NCBI GenBank assembly: GCA_027030605.1
Contig: JALVEV010000129.1
Span: forward strand, 1 to 11,416
Direction: 5' to 3'
Length of the DNA: 11,416 nucleotides
Source: Campylobacteraceae bacterium
GTDB lineage: Bacteria > Campylobacterota > Campylobacteria > Campylobacterales > Sulfurovaceae
The translations under genes were made by a program, and so were the position numbers. Below, in pieces: positions 1 through 7,529 of this stretch. A model generated the notes under the pieces. The model was given only the letters and a program-made list of their open reading frames with translations, ran no database searches and had not been told where the DNA came from. Within the stretch, counting starts at the first letter, position 1. Each line of letters begins with the position of its first letter.

Positions 1-555
1 GGCAAGAGAGTAGGCTAAAGCCGATAAAAATGCATATTTTTTAGACATAAAATTTTTACCGATACTAAAAATTCCTAATGCTGTAGCTGTCCCTACAAAG
101 ATATAAAATAGATTTAATATCAAGTTAGATTCTACAATGTAATAGAAAGGATAAATAACCAATATTATGCCTAAATCATCTACATCCCAATTTCGTAAAT
201 AGTCATTTACCCCCTCTATAAATGGTTTATGGAGTATCTCTATTGTAGAGTAGTGGTATCCTAATGCATCAGATTCATTAAATGCAAAAAAATTATTATT
301 ATAATAGTACGATACAATGTTATTGATTGCAACAAATAAAAAACTATAGAGAAAAATCGCTATCCAAAGATAACTCTTCTTATAAAATTGACTATTCATA
401 GATGCACTCATTTGTAAAATACTATAGTAACTTATAAAAGAGAGTACTGTCAAACAATTAACTAAAACATACTCTCCTGTAATTTTTGGAGAGAGTATTA
501 AGTAGAGAAGAAGTGAAGCCACTATATAGATAGTATTAATTGATTTTAACATCAT
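1..555 (-). CDS. Polytopic membrane protein, N-terminal part (Wzy-like polymerase or GT-C transferase candidate)
   Basis: This frame is open from an ATG at 555 to the window edge, giving 185 complete codons with no stop, so the C-terminal part is missing. A second ATG follows at once (552). The visible part is very hydrophobic: helices at about residues 8-24, 29-48, 62-82, 127-142, 146-166 and 172-185. Between the third and fourth helices lies a polar loop (about 83-125) with an acidic motif, NESDALGYH at 93-101. Such a loop after few helices occurs in GT-C glycosyltransferases and EpsG/Wzy-type polymerases. It starts 6 bases after the formyltransferase stop and has only a weak ribosome site, so it is probably translated by coupling. 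In this cluster a repeat-unit polymerase or a lipid-linked-sugar glycosyltransferase is likely, but I cannot choose between them without the rest of the protein. Confidence 0.75.
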   Translation of the reverse strand, partial: MMLKSINTIYIVASLLLYLILSPKITGEYVLVNCLTVLSFISYYSILQMSASMNSQFYKKSYLWIAIFLYSFLFVAINNIVSYYYNNNFFAFNESDALGYHYSTIEILHKPFIEGVNDYLRNWDVDDLGIILVIYPFYYIVESNLILNLFYIFVGTATALGIFSIGKNFMSKKYAFLSALAYSLA

Positions 556-561
556 AGAGTA

Positions 562-1323
562 TTATCTATACTTTCTAAAAAACATTCTTATATTAAAGCT
601 TATCCACTCTCGTAAATTGGGTAGAGTATAAACCTTCCCAAATTTATCTATGGTTTCAGGTTGATAGTTGCTATCTAGTAGTTTACATAGAGCCTCATAC
701 ATCATCTCTATACTCTCCTCATTAACCTTTTTCTCTAAAGATTTTAATGAATCCTTTTTATCTATTTTGACAGACTTTTCAACGATTGGAGTACCACAAT
801 CAAGCCCTACTGAAAGTTTCTGTAGAGTCATACCTACCTCTTTTTCATTATTGTAAAGTTCCCAAAACACAGGAGGCATTCCTCTATATTTTCGCATATC
901 TCCATGGTGGTAAGAGAGAATACCATTAGGCGTAAGTGCAATGAGAGGCTCTTTAACAATACCATACCCACCAACAAGCAAAAGTGTATCTAAATTATAT
1001 GCTTTTATAGCATCTAGTGTCTCTTTAGAATAGGGGTCATTGGTCTCTATTGTCTCTATATTATTAGCTTGACAATACTCATAAGTATCTACACTACTAT
1101 CCTCTATAGATTTTGAAAAGAGTCTTTGAAATGCCATAACTATCATATACCCTCCTCGTCCTCTTTTAAAATTTTTAATAATTTTTTCTTTAAAGGTTTT
1201 TCCTCTTCTTGTGTCAACTATAGCTACTTTAATATTAAAATTATTATCTTCTAATATAGGTTGTAGTGTTTTAACTCTAAAGTCTGACAACCCACTATGG
1301 GAGACTAAAATTCCTATATTCAT
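562..1323 (-). CDS. Formyltransferase-domain protein of a polysaccharide cluster
   Basis: The 253-residue protein has the formyltransferase fold seen in methionyl-tRNA, GAR and sugar-nucleotide formyltransferases, which pass a formyl group from N10-formyltetrahydrofolate to an amine. The diagnostic block is at about residues 134-180: SYHHGDMRKYRGMPPVFW, then GLDCGTPI. His139 and Asp175 match the catalytic His and Asp of the family. The usual Asn of the Asn-x-His motif is Ser137. The protein is too short to carry the C-terminal domain of tRNA-type Fmt, and its position among glycosyltransferases argues for a sugar substrate. ATG 1323 overlaps the deacetylase stop by one base (TAATG) and has AAGGAG 8 bases upstream. 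The likely role is N-formylation of an amino sugar in a surface glycan. The Ser substitution leaves activity open. The fold call is firm; the substrate is inference. Confidence 0.85.
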   Translation of the reverse strand: MNIGILVSHSGLSDFRVKTLQPILEDNNFNIKVAIVDTRRGKTFKEKIIKNFKRGRGGYMIVMAFQRLFSKSIEDSSVDTYEYCQANNIETIETNDPYSKETLDAIKAYNLDTLLLVGGYGIVKEPLIALTPNGILSYHHGDMRKYRGMPPVFWELYNNEKEVGMTLQKLSVGLDCGTPIVEKSVKIDKKDSLKSLEKKVNEESIEMMYEALCKLLDSNYQPETIDKFGKVYTLPNLREWISFNIRMFFRKYR

Positions 1324-2219
1324 TATGTATACTCCTTAATAGATTTTGCATATCCATACGCTTGTTTAGTTCCGTTTCTAGATTTTATAAATGCCCAAAG
1401 ACCACTTGCTTTTACAATGAGTTCATTTATATCTTTGGTATCATTAACTGAGACTCTTTTGAGTTTAAAGATGTCGCTATCTAGAGTGTTAAATCCATAA
1501 TCAACGGTAATGGCACATCGATATCCAGCATCTTTAGCTATTTTAATATCTCTATCACTATAGTCCCCATTAGGGTAAGCTAGGGTGTTAATATTTAAAT
1601 TAAACTCCTCTTCTAAAATCTTTTTTGATTCCACTATCTCTTTTTTAGCATCGCTATCACTACATTTTGGAAGTATTGGATGATAGAGTGTATGAGACTG
1701 CATATTGACATATTGACTCATCTCTTCAATCTGCTTTTTACTTAGTGCCTCTGGTGTCTCAAAGATTTTCTCCTGCCAAAAGTCTTTATCTTTTAAAAAC
1801 TCTAATCGCTCTTTATTACTCTTTGCTTTTAGCTCTAATTCTGAAATATCTGTTACTTTTGTAGAGAACCAAAAATGTTTATTGGTATTAATAATACCTG
1901 CTGTTAAAAAGATAGTAACAGGAATATTATATTTTTTAATTACAGGTAGTATCTCATAGTTACCAATATGTCCATCATCAAATGTAATTATCATTGCATT
2001 CTTAGGAATTTTGCTACTATCTTTTCTATAATGAGCTTCAATATAGGTATCTAAATCTATAATATTATAGTGTTTAGATAGGTAAGCAAAAGATTGTTCA
2101 GCTGTATCAACATCTATATCATGAAAGAGAATAATGGTTACCTTATCTCTTTGAAAGAGTAATTTAAATAGTTTAGCCAACCCTAAATATCGCAAAAACT
2201 TAAATCGTAATTTTTTCAT
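1323..2219 (-). CDS. Polysaccharide deacetylase (NodB/CE4 family)
   Basis: The 298-residue protein carries the NodB homology domain of carbohydrate esterase family 4, metal-dependent enzymes that remove N- or O-acetyl groups from glycans. Motif 1 is TFDDG (Asp81, Asp82), motif 2 is HTLYH (metal ligands His176 and His180), and motif 3 is YPNGDYS starting at residue 215, the form common in PgaB-like and LPS-cluster members. An upstream FHDID block (32-36) is also typical. The N-terminus is basic and moderately hydrophobic (about 1-22) but lacks a clear signal peptide, so the enzyme may be cytoplasmic or attached to the inner membrane. The start overlaps the amidotransferase stop by 4 bases (ATGA), with AGGAG 7 bases upstream. 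All catalytic residues I could check are present. Its likely task is to deacetylate a sugar of the lipid-linked unit or polymer. The overlap with the formyltransferase gene suggests linked chemistry. Confidence 0.9.
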   Translation of the reverse strand: MKKLRFKFLRYLGLAKLFKLLFQRDKVTIILFHDIDVDTAEQSFAYLSKHYNIIDLDTYIEAHYRKDSSKIPKNAMIITFDDGHIGNYEILPVIKKYNIPVTIFLTAGIINTNKHFWFSTKVTDISELELKAKSNKERLEFLKDKDFWQEKIFETPEALSKKQIEEMSQYVNMQSHTLYHPILPKCSDSDAKKEIVESKKILEEEFNLNINTLAYPNGDYSDRDIKIAKDAGYRCAITVDYGFNTLDSDIFKLKRVSVNDTKDINELIVKASGLWAFIKSRNGTKQAYGYAKSIKEYT

Positions 2220-4063
2220 AGTCTAACTCCTGATTTTTTAAGCCAAAGTGATAGATTTAGTAGTTTCCATAAAATAGCTCCATTATCTTTTCTATTTTCA
2301 ATATGCTCTTGCATTAGCAGTTCAATATCATTATTGTAGAACTCTGAACTTCTAATCTTTTCAAGCATAAAATCCTTCATAGATGTTCGTAGCCAATAGT
2401 GAGCAGGAACACCGAAACCTTTTTTAGGTCCATAGAGAACTTTGTCAGGAATAATCCCTGCAAATGCTTTTTTGAGAAGATACTTCTTCTCTTTTCCTTG
2501 TACCTTATATTTAGAGGGGAGGCTCATTGCATACTCTGTCAAGATATTATCTAAGAAAGGTACTCTTACTTCCAAACTATTTGCCATGGTAGCTCTGTCG
2601 ACTTTTTCAAAATATAAATCGGGTAAAATAATATTCATATCGGTATACAATGCTCTATTTACAGGGTCTAAATCTTTAAACTTATTGTAAAAATACTCAT
2701 AACGTTGAAATGGATTGTGCTTCTTTAATCGGCTCTCTATCTCTGCATTAAAATAGTTAGCAGGGTCTTCATCAAACATCTCTTGAGACAAGATATATGC
2801 CATCTCATGGCTCGGCTCTTTTTGATAAAGGGCATAGAGAAACCTTAACCCTCTATATTTAGAGCTATCTTTAGGTATCAGTTGTTGTAACAAAAAGAAA
2901 AATTTTGAGATAAACTTAAAGGTTTTATAGTGATGCAGTCGAATGTAGCGATGATACCCTGCAAAAAGTTCATCGCCTCCATCTCCTTGTAAAATAACCT
3001 TCTCTTTTCCTTTTAGCTCTTTGCTCATAAGGTAGAGAGGTATATTTCCTGGGTCTCCAAAGGGTTGGTCAAAGTAGTGGTTGACCTCCTCTAAAATCGA
3101 AATTGTATTCTCCCCTGTAATGTGCATCTCATGGTGGTCAGTGCCATAATGGTTTGCAATAAATTTTGCAAGTGGTAGCTCGTTGTCCCCTCCATCAAAA
3201 TCAAATCCAGCAGAGAATGTTTTGATTTTTCCTTTATAGTGTTTTGTTGCATAAGCTGTAATGGCTGTAGAGTCAATTCCCCCACTTAAAAAGATACCTA
3301 CAGGTACATCGGAGAGCAGTTGTCTTTTAACAGAGGCTTCAAAATGCTCTCTAATATTTGCTAGTGCCTCCTCAAATGAGTCGGTTGATGGTGTTATCTC
3401 ATAGTTGAGCTTGTAGGGGTGTATCTCAAAATCTTTTTTCTCAATATCATACTCAATATAGTATCCAGGTTCTAACTTTTTAATATGCTCATAAAAGGTT
3501 GTCTCTCCTAAGGTTGTACCAAAATGTAGATACTCATAGAGAGCTTGATAGTTTAATTTTTTCTCTATAATCTCAGAAGCCAAAAGAGCCTTTATTTCCG
3601 AACCAAAAATAAAGTTTTTATCTTTACTATAGTAGTAGAGAGGCTTAACCCCAAATCTATCTCGTACAATATAGATTTTATTGAGCTGATTATCATAAAT
3701 GCTAAAAGCGAACATACCATTGAGTCTCTCAAAAAGTTCAACTCCCCACTGTCCAAAACCCTCTAGTACGACTTCTGTATCGGAATCTCTCTTAAATGGA
3801 GTACCTATCTTCTCTAACTCCTCTTTTAACTCTTTAAAATTATAAATCTCTCCGTTGTAGACAATAGTATAACGACCATCTTTGCTTACCATTGGCTGAT
3901 TGGCTGTTTCACTTAAATCTAAAATAGAGAGTCTAGTATGTCCTAAACCTATCTCCTCATTTTTAAAAGTACCTCGGTTATCTGGTCCTCGATGAGAGAT
4001 AGAGTTATTCATCTCTTCTATATTAATATGCTCTTTAGATATATACCCACAGATACCACACAT
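2216..4063 (-). CDS. Asparagine synthetase B-like glutamine amidotransferase
   Basis: The 615-residue protein has the full two-domain layout of glutamine-hydrolysing asparagine synthetase. An N-terminal class II glutaminase domain starts with MCGICG (Cys2 nucleophile after Met removal), with RGPD at 25-28 and YNGEIYN at 69-75. A C-terminal ATP-pyrophosphatase domain has the PP-loop LSGGIDST at 259-266, GDGGDELFAGY at 360-370, an EVRVPFLD block at 498-505 and PKKGFGVP at 546-553. It couples glutamine hydrolysis to adenylation and amidation of a carboxylate. Proteins of this type in polysaccharide clusters are thought to amidate uronic acids or similar sugars; free asparagine synthesis is the alternative. 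The stretches FDQPFGDPGNIP (331-342) and LQGDGGDE (358-365) depart from the common EP and LSGDGGDE forms. ATG 4063 overlaps the flippase stop by one base, with AAGGGG as ribosome site. The family is certain; the substrate is inferred. Confidence 0.92.
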   Translation of the reverse strand: MCGICGYISKEHINIEEMNNSISHRGPDNRGTFKNEEIGLGHTRLSILDLSETANQPMVSKDGRYTIVYNGEIYNFKELKEELEKIGTPFKRDSDTEVVLEGFGQWGVELFERLNGMFAFSIYDNQLNKIYIVRDRFGVKPLYYYSKDKNFIFGSEIKALLASEIIEKKLNYQALYEYLHFGTTLGETTFYEHIKKLEPGYYIEYDIEKKDFEIHPYKLNYEITPSTDSFEEALANIREHFEASVKRQLLSDVPVGIFLSGGIDSTAITAYATKHYKGKIKTFSAGFDFDGGDNELPLAKFIANHYGTDHHEMHITGENTISILEEVNHYFDQPFGDPGNIPLYLMSKELKGKEKVILQGDGGDELFAGYHRYIRLHHYKTFKFISKFFFLLQQLIPKDSSKYRGLRFLYALYQKEPSHEMAYILSQEMFDEDPANYFNAEIESRLKKHNPFQRYEYFYNKFKDLDPVNRALYTDMNIILPDLYFEKVDRATMANSLEVRVPFLDNILTEYAMSLPSKYKVQGKEKKYLLKKAFAGIIPDKVLYGPKKGFGVPAHYWLRTSMKDFMLEKIRSSEFYNNDIELLMQEHIENRKDNGAILWKLLNLSLWLKKSGVRL

Positions 4064-5385
4064 TAGACTGCCCCTTTTCCATTAAAAATAACTAAAATTA
4101 GACTCACAATAGTAATCACAGTAATCAAACTGAAACTGTAATTAAAACGGTAAAATTTTTCTGAGTAATAGGTATAGAGATAGGTTATAAAGATACCTGT
4201 TACCAATGTTCCTAAGATGACACCCCATAGACCTAAATAGTATCCAAATATAAAACTAGCCATATAGTTTACTGCTACAGCTAAAAAAGAGATATAGATA
4301 ATATAGTGTGTTTTACGCTCTATTAGATACCCAAATCCATTAGCTTGAGTAGTATTGATAAAGAGTATTGATACTAGCATCATAGGCAAAAGATAACTCC
4401 CCTCGGCATACTCTGCCCCTCCAAAAAACTCTATAGCCATATCAGAAAGAGGATAGGCAATTAAAAAAGCAACTGGTATAAGTAGTAGATAGATATGAAA
4501 AAAGTTTTTAATTAAATGCTGACCCTTTGGGGTACTATAGTTACCAAGCATTACAGGCATAAACCCTCCTGTTACTGTTCCTAAGAGTATCTGTGGAATA
4601 TTGGCAAGTTTTGAAACTAAGGCATAGAGTCCCAACTCATGCTGACCAAATAGTGCAAGTATCACAACTCTATCTGCCATCTGTACAAAACTGTTAGCTA
4701 GATAGCTAGGAACAAAGGGCAAAGAGAGTTTAAATAGCTCTTTGAGTAGCTGTTTTGCATTATCAATAACCTTAAAATTTAAAATATAGGCTCTTGAGAT
4801 ATATAAAGAGATAAGAGCTCCTAAAAAGAGTCCAATAACCAACCCTTGAAGATAGGACTCAACAGTAGGCTCTACCATATAGAGAAAATAGAGACCTACT
4901 AACATACCAAGCATATAAGAGAAAAGTGTTACAAAGGAGGCCTCTTTTGCTCGTTCTCTCCATCGTAAAAAGTTAAAAGTGTGGTAGTTAATCATTACAA
5001 AGAGTTCATAAAGTACTATATAACTCCAAACCTCTCTATTAAGAAGAAAGAACTTATCGGTATAGCTAAGAATAACCATTAGAATAATGGAGATAAAAAA
5101 GAGAATAGCTGTACTAATTAGGAGTGTAGAGAGATAAAAAAATGAGAGTAGAGTATCGTTGTTTTTAGACTCTGCTAAGAGTATTGCAATACCAGAATCT
5201 ATACCTAAAATAATAATAATATTAATAATACCACTTGTTATTAAAAAAATATCATAGATAGCAAACTGCTCAACCCCAACGGTTTTAGCCAAAATAGGAA
5301 TAATCAAAAATGCTAATGCTTTGTTCCCAACATTTGCAATAAGATAATATTTGCTGTCACTAAGACCCTTTTTTGCTAAACTCAT
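4063..5385 (-). CDS. Wzx-type polysaccharide flippase (second in operon)
   Basis: This 440-residue integral membrane protein has about 12-13 hydrophobic helices and the features of the oligosaccharide flippase (MOP superfamily, Wzx/RfbX) group. The N-terminus reads ANVGNKALAFLIIPILAKTVG, as in the first helix of these transporters. The central stretch around 218-265 (SLPFVPSYLANSF, then ADRVVILALFG and LGLYALVSKLANIPQI) is the conserved middle of the family. It would move undecaprenyl-diphosphate-linked glycan units across the inner membrane. ATG 5385 overlaps the stop of the upstream glycosyltransferase by 4 bases (ATGA). The ribosome site is weak (AAAGAGAA), so translation is probably coupled. 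It is clearly different in sequence from the other flippase in this operon (7530-8897), so this is not a recent tandem duplication. Confidence 0.88.
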   Translation of the reverse strand: MSLAKKGLSDSKYYLIANVGNKALAFLIIPILAKTVGVEQFAIYDIFLITSGIINIIIILGIDSGIAILLAESKNNDTLLSFFYLSTLLISTAILFFISIILMVILSYTDKFFLLNREVWSYIVLYELFVMINYHTFNFLRWRERAKEASFVTLFSYMLGMLVGLYFLYMVEPTVESYLQGLVIGLFLGALISLYISRAYILNFKVIDNAKQLLKELFKLSLPFVPSYLANSFVQMADRVVILALFGQHELGLYALVSKLANIPQILLGTVTGGFMPVMLGNYSTPKGQHLIKNFFHIYLLLIPVAFLIAYPLSDMAIEFFGGAEYAEGSYLLPMMLVSILFINTTQANGFGYLIERKTHYIIYISFLAVAVNYMASFIFGYYLGLWGVILGTLVTGIFITYLYTYYSEKFYRFNYSFSLITVITIVSLILVIFNGKGAV

Positions 5386-6584
5386 CTATTCTCTTTCACT
5401 GTTTTATCTAGAAGTTTTAGATACTCTTTAGCTAACCCTAACCCAGCATATTTGTCAAACCATTGACTGTTCTCTTTAGCTTTTTCTATATAAAATTCTC
5501 GATTATGTATAAAACTATTTAAATGCTCTTCTACCCTCTTAGAACTATTAGCTCTCATGATAAAAGGAAGATTATGACCCATTTTTTTATAATACTCTTC
5601 ATCACTCTGCTCAATATTTTGCATTAAAATCTTTCCACGAGAAAGCCCTTCCCAACCTACTCCACCCCACATGGTAGCAGAGAGAGCATCAACCACAATA
5701 TCTGCATAATCAATAAGTTGTAGTATCTCTTTTCTTGGCATTCGTTTAAGCCATAAAACATGCTTTTCTATCTGAAGTTCTCTAATAATCTCTTTTGCAT
5801 CATCAACATCTGAACCATACTCAAAGAGTACCAATAGTGCATTAGATTGGGGATTCTTTTTAATAAATGAGCCATATCCTATTATAAGTTTATCTAACCC
5901 CTTACCTCCATACTTCTCCATAAGTTCATTGGTTATCCATCTCTTATGCCAAATATGTCGTGTATGAGAAAAGACTATAAAGTCATATTTTTTTAAAATA
6001 GCCGATATCTCTCTAATTTCATCACTCTCTTTAAGCTCTTCTCTATAGACCATTAGAAGGTACTTATTTATACATTTTTTAGATAAATTCAATCTACTAA
6101 TACTATCACTTTGCACCTCTTGTATTTCAGAAGCAATAACCTTTTTTGTATTCTCTTGTAGCCCTTTAACTTGAACTTTTACAACATAACTTCTTGCTAT
6201 TGACCTAAACAGTTGCTTAAAGCTTAATTCAGGGTAAACAGTATTCTCTAATCCATCATCATGAGGTATAAAAATATCTAACTCAATTCCTAACTTTAAA
6301 AAGATAGCAGGAGCCATCCCACACCCTATAAAAGCATCAAAATCTTTAAACATCTCCTTTAATTTAACTTTTTTTAAAAAGAGTAGACCTTGAGTGTTAG
6401 CCTTAAGAGGCAATACATGAATATATGGCTGATACTTATCTATCTCATACGTATCATTCTCTGGTAAAAAAAGCTCCTGTTCATTCTTATACATAAAAAG
6501 ATGTGCATCGACACCTAAGTCTCTAAAATATCTCATAATGGAAAAGAAGTTATTATTCATATTTCCAATTAATGCTACTCTCAC
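5382..6584 (-). CDS. Divergent GT-B-like glycosyltransferase
   Basis: The 400-residue soluble protein looks like a two-domain GT-B glycosyltransferase. The N-terminal half opens with a Rossmann-type strand and turn (RVALIGNMNNNFFSIMRYF) and ends near the IPHDDGLENT stretch at 106-114. The C-terminal half starts near SHTRHIWHKRW (206-216). It continues with a GT-B-like run: the strand LLVLFEYGSD (250-259), then LKRMPRKEILQLIDYADIVVDA (279-300), and a putative donor-site loop GGVGWEGLSRGK (307-318) with Glu312. It lacks the clear E-x7-E of GT4, so the family is not settled. The start is GTG at 6584: it overlaps the upstream stop as GTGA, has AAGGAG 5 bases before it, and no nearby ATG fits better. 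The likely role is transfer of a sugar to the lipid-linked intermediate. Donor and linkage cannot be read from the sequence. Confidence 0.75.
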   Translation of the reverse strand: MRVALIGNMNNNFFSIMRYFRDLGVDAHLFMYKNEQELFLPENDTYEIDKYQPYIHVLPLKANTQGLLFLKKVKLKEMFKDFDAFIGCGMAPAIFLKLGIELDIFIPHDDGLENTVYPELSFKQLFRSIARSYVVKVQVKGLQENTKKVIASEIQEVQSDSISRLNLSKKCINKYLLMVYREELKESDEIREISAILKKYDFIVFSHTRHIWHKRWITNELMEKYGGKGLDKLIIGYGSFIKKNPQSNALLVLFEYGSDVDDAKEIIRELQIEKHVLWLKRMPRKEILQLIDYADIVVDALSATMWGGVGWEGLSRGKILMQNIEQSDEEYYKKMGHNLPFIMRANSSKRVEEHLNSFIHNREFYIEKAKENSQWFDKYAGLGLAKEYLKLLDKTVKENR

Positions 6585-7528
6585 CCTAACTCCTTAATTT
6601 TTAATACTTTTTGGTAAATTTTCAATACTCTCTTTGCAACTTTATCCATAGTATACTTTTCTATTTTATCGCTACCATCAATTCGCATATTCTCTTCTAT
6701 AACCCTATTAATATATTTTGCAAGTTCATCTGAATCTGAAGGGCTAATATAGCACCCCTCTACATTAGCAGTAAGTTTTTTAACATCTCCTACATCAACT
6801 GAAACAATAGGACAATGACAACAGAGTGCCTCTTTGGCAACAAGTGGACCAGTTTCAGAATGGGAGGTAATAAGTAGAAAATCTACAGCATTCATTAAGA
6901 GGCAAACCTCTTCTCGGCTATATCCTGTTAACTCAATTAGTTCTATTGCATATTTAGATTTAGCTATGGAGGCTTGTGCAAGGGGAGCATTTTTTACATA
7001 GACAGAAAAAGGTGAGGTAAACAGAGCATACTTTTTCTCTAAATCTAATCCTAATTTTTTTCTTGCTACTTTTTTATCTATAGGGAAAAATATATTTTTA
7101 TCGACACCACATGCAATAATATTTGGTCTTTTTATATATTTTATTTTTTTAGCCAACATCTTATGTACAAAAATATTTTCTGTTGATAAAAGAGAGGCAA
7201 GAAGAGAAAATATTCTATATTTCTTATCATTAATATCATCTCCATGAAAAGTTACAATAACAGGTACTTGTCGTTGAAAAGTAGCTAACAATCCAGACAA
7301 TCCATAGTGTGCATGGACTAACTCTGGAGTATACTCATCTATCTTTTTTATCATATTTCTATAATTTTTCAAATATCCTAAAATCCCTTTACCCTCAATA
7401 AAGTAAGTATCATAATCTACGCCCAACTTTTTTAAGGATTCTGCTTGTTCATAAATAAACTTACCGTTATAGGGAAAATTCCAATTTGGATTAGATGGTT
7501 TACCACTACAGACAATTAAAATTTTCAA
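6581..7528 (-). CDS. GT4-family glycosyltransferase
   Basis: The 315-residue protein has a GT-B glycosyltransferase layout. The N-terminal domain opens with MKILIVCSGKP and contains PELVHAHYG (68-76) and the conserved VTFHGDDIN (92-100). ACGVDKNIFFP (139-149) marks the domain junction. YVKNAPLA (177-184) corresponds to the family block near the donor site. The E-x7-E signature of retaining GT4 enzymes is present in SETGPLVAKEAL (Glu225 and Glu233), followed by PIVSVDVGDVKKL. It is somewhat shorter than most GT4 proteins (about 350-400 residues), but I see no broken motif. The start is TTG, one base after the flippase stop. It is supported by AAGGAG 7 bases upstream and by the position of the first beta strand, and no ATG lies nearby. 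It probably adds one sugar to the undecaprenyl-linked unit on the cytoplasmic face. Confidence 0.88.
   Translation of the reverse strand: MKILIVCSGKPSNPNWNFPYNGKFIYEQAESLKKLGVDYDTYFIEGKGILGYLKNYRNMIKKIDEYTPELVHAHYGLSGLLATFQRQVPVIVTFHGDDINDKKYRIFSLLASLLSTENIFVHKMLAKKIKYIKRPNIIACGVDKNIFFPIDKKVARKKLGLDLEKKYALFTSPFSVYVKNAPLAQASIAKSKYAIELIELTGYSREEVCLLMNAVDFLLITSHSETGPLVAKEALCCHCPIVSVDVGDVKKLTANVEGCYISPSDSDELAKYINRVIEENMRIDGSDKIEKYTMDKVAKRVLKIYQKVLKIKELG
6590..6595 (-). promoter_or_regulatory. Ribosome binding site that fixes a GTG start
   Basis: The minus strand reads AAGGAG 5 bases before the GTG at 6584. It lies in the last codons of the GT4 gene, and the start itself overlaps that gene's TGA stop. 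Together these support GTG as the true start of the divergent glycosyltransferase. Confidence 0.7.
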
Positions 7529-7529
7529 A

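Noticed and set aside
668..856. Plus-strand open frame inside the formyltransferase gene
   Set aside because: It is the reverse strand of a gene with intact family motifs, has no convincing ribosome site and no recognisable protein character.
2442..2690. Plus-strand open frame inside the amidotransferase gene
   Set aside because: Antisense shadow of a conserved coding region; composition follows the other strand's codons.
3091..3285. Second minus-strand frame inside the amidotransferase gene
   Set aside because: It overlaps the PP-loop region of a well-conserved gene in another frame and has low-complexity, Leu/Gln-rich translation.
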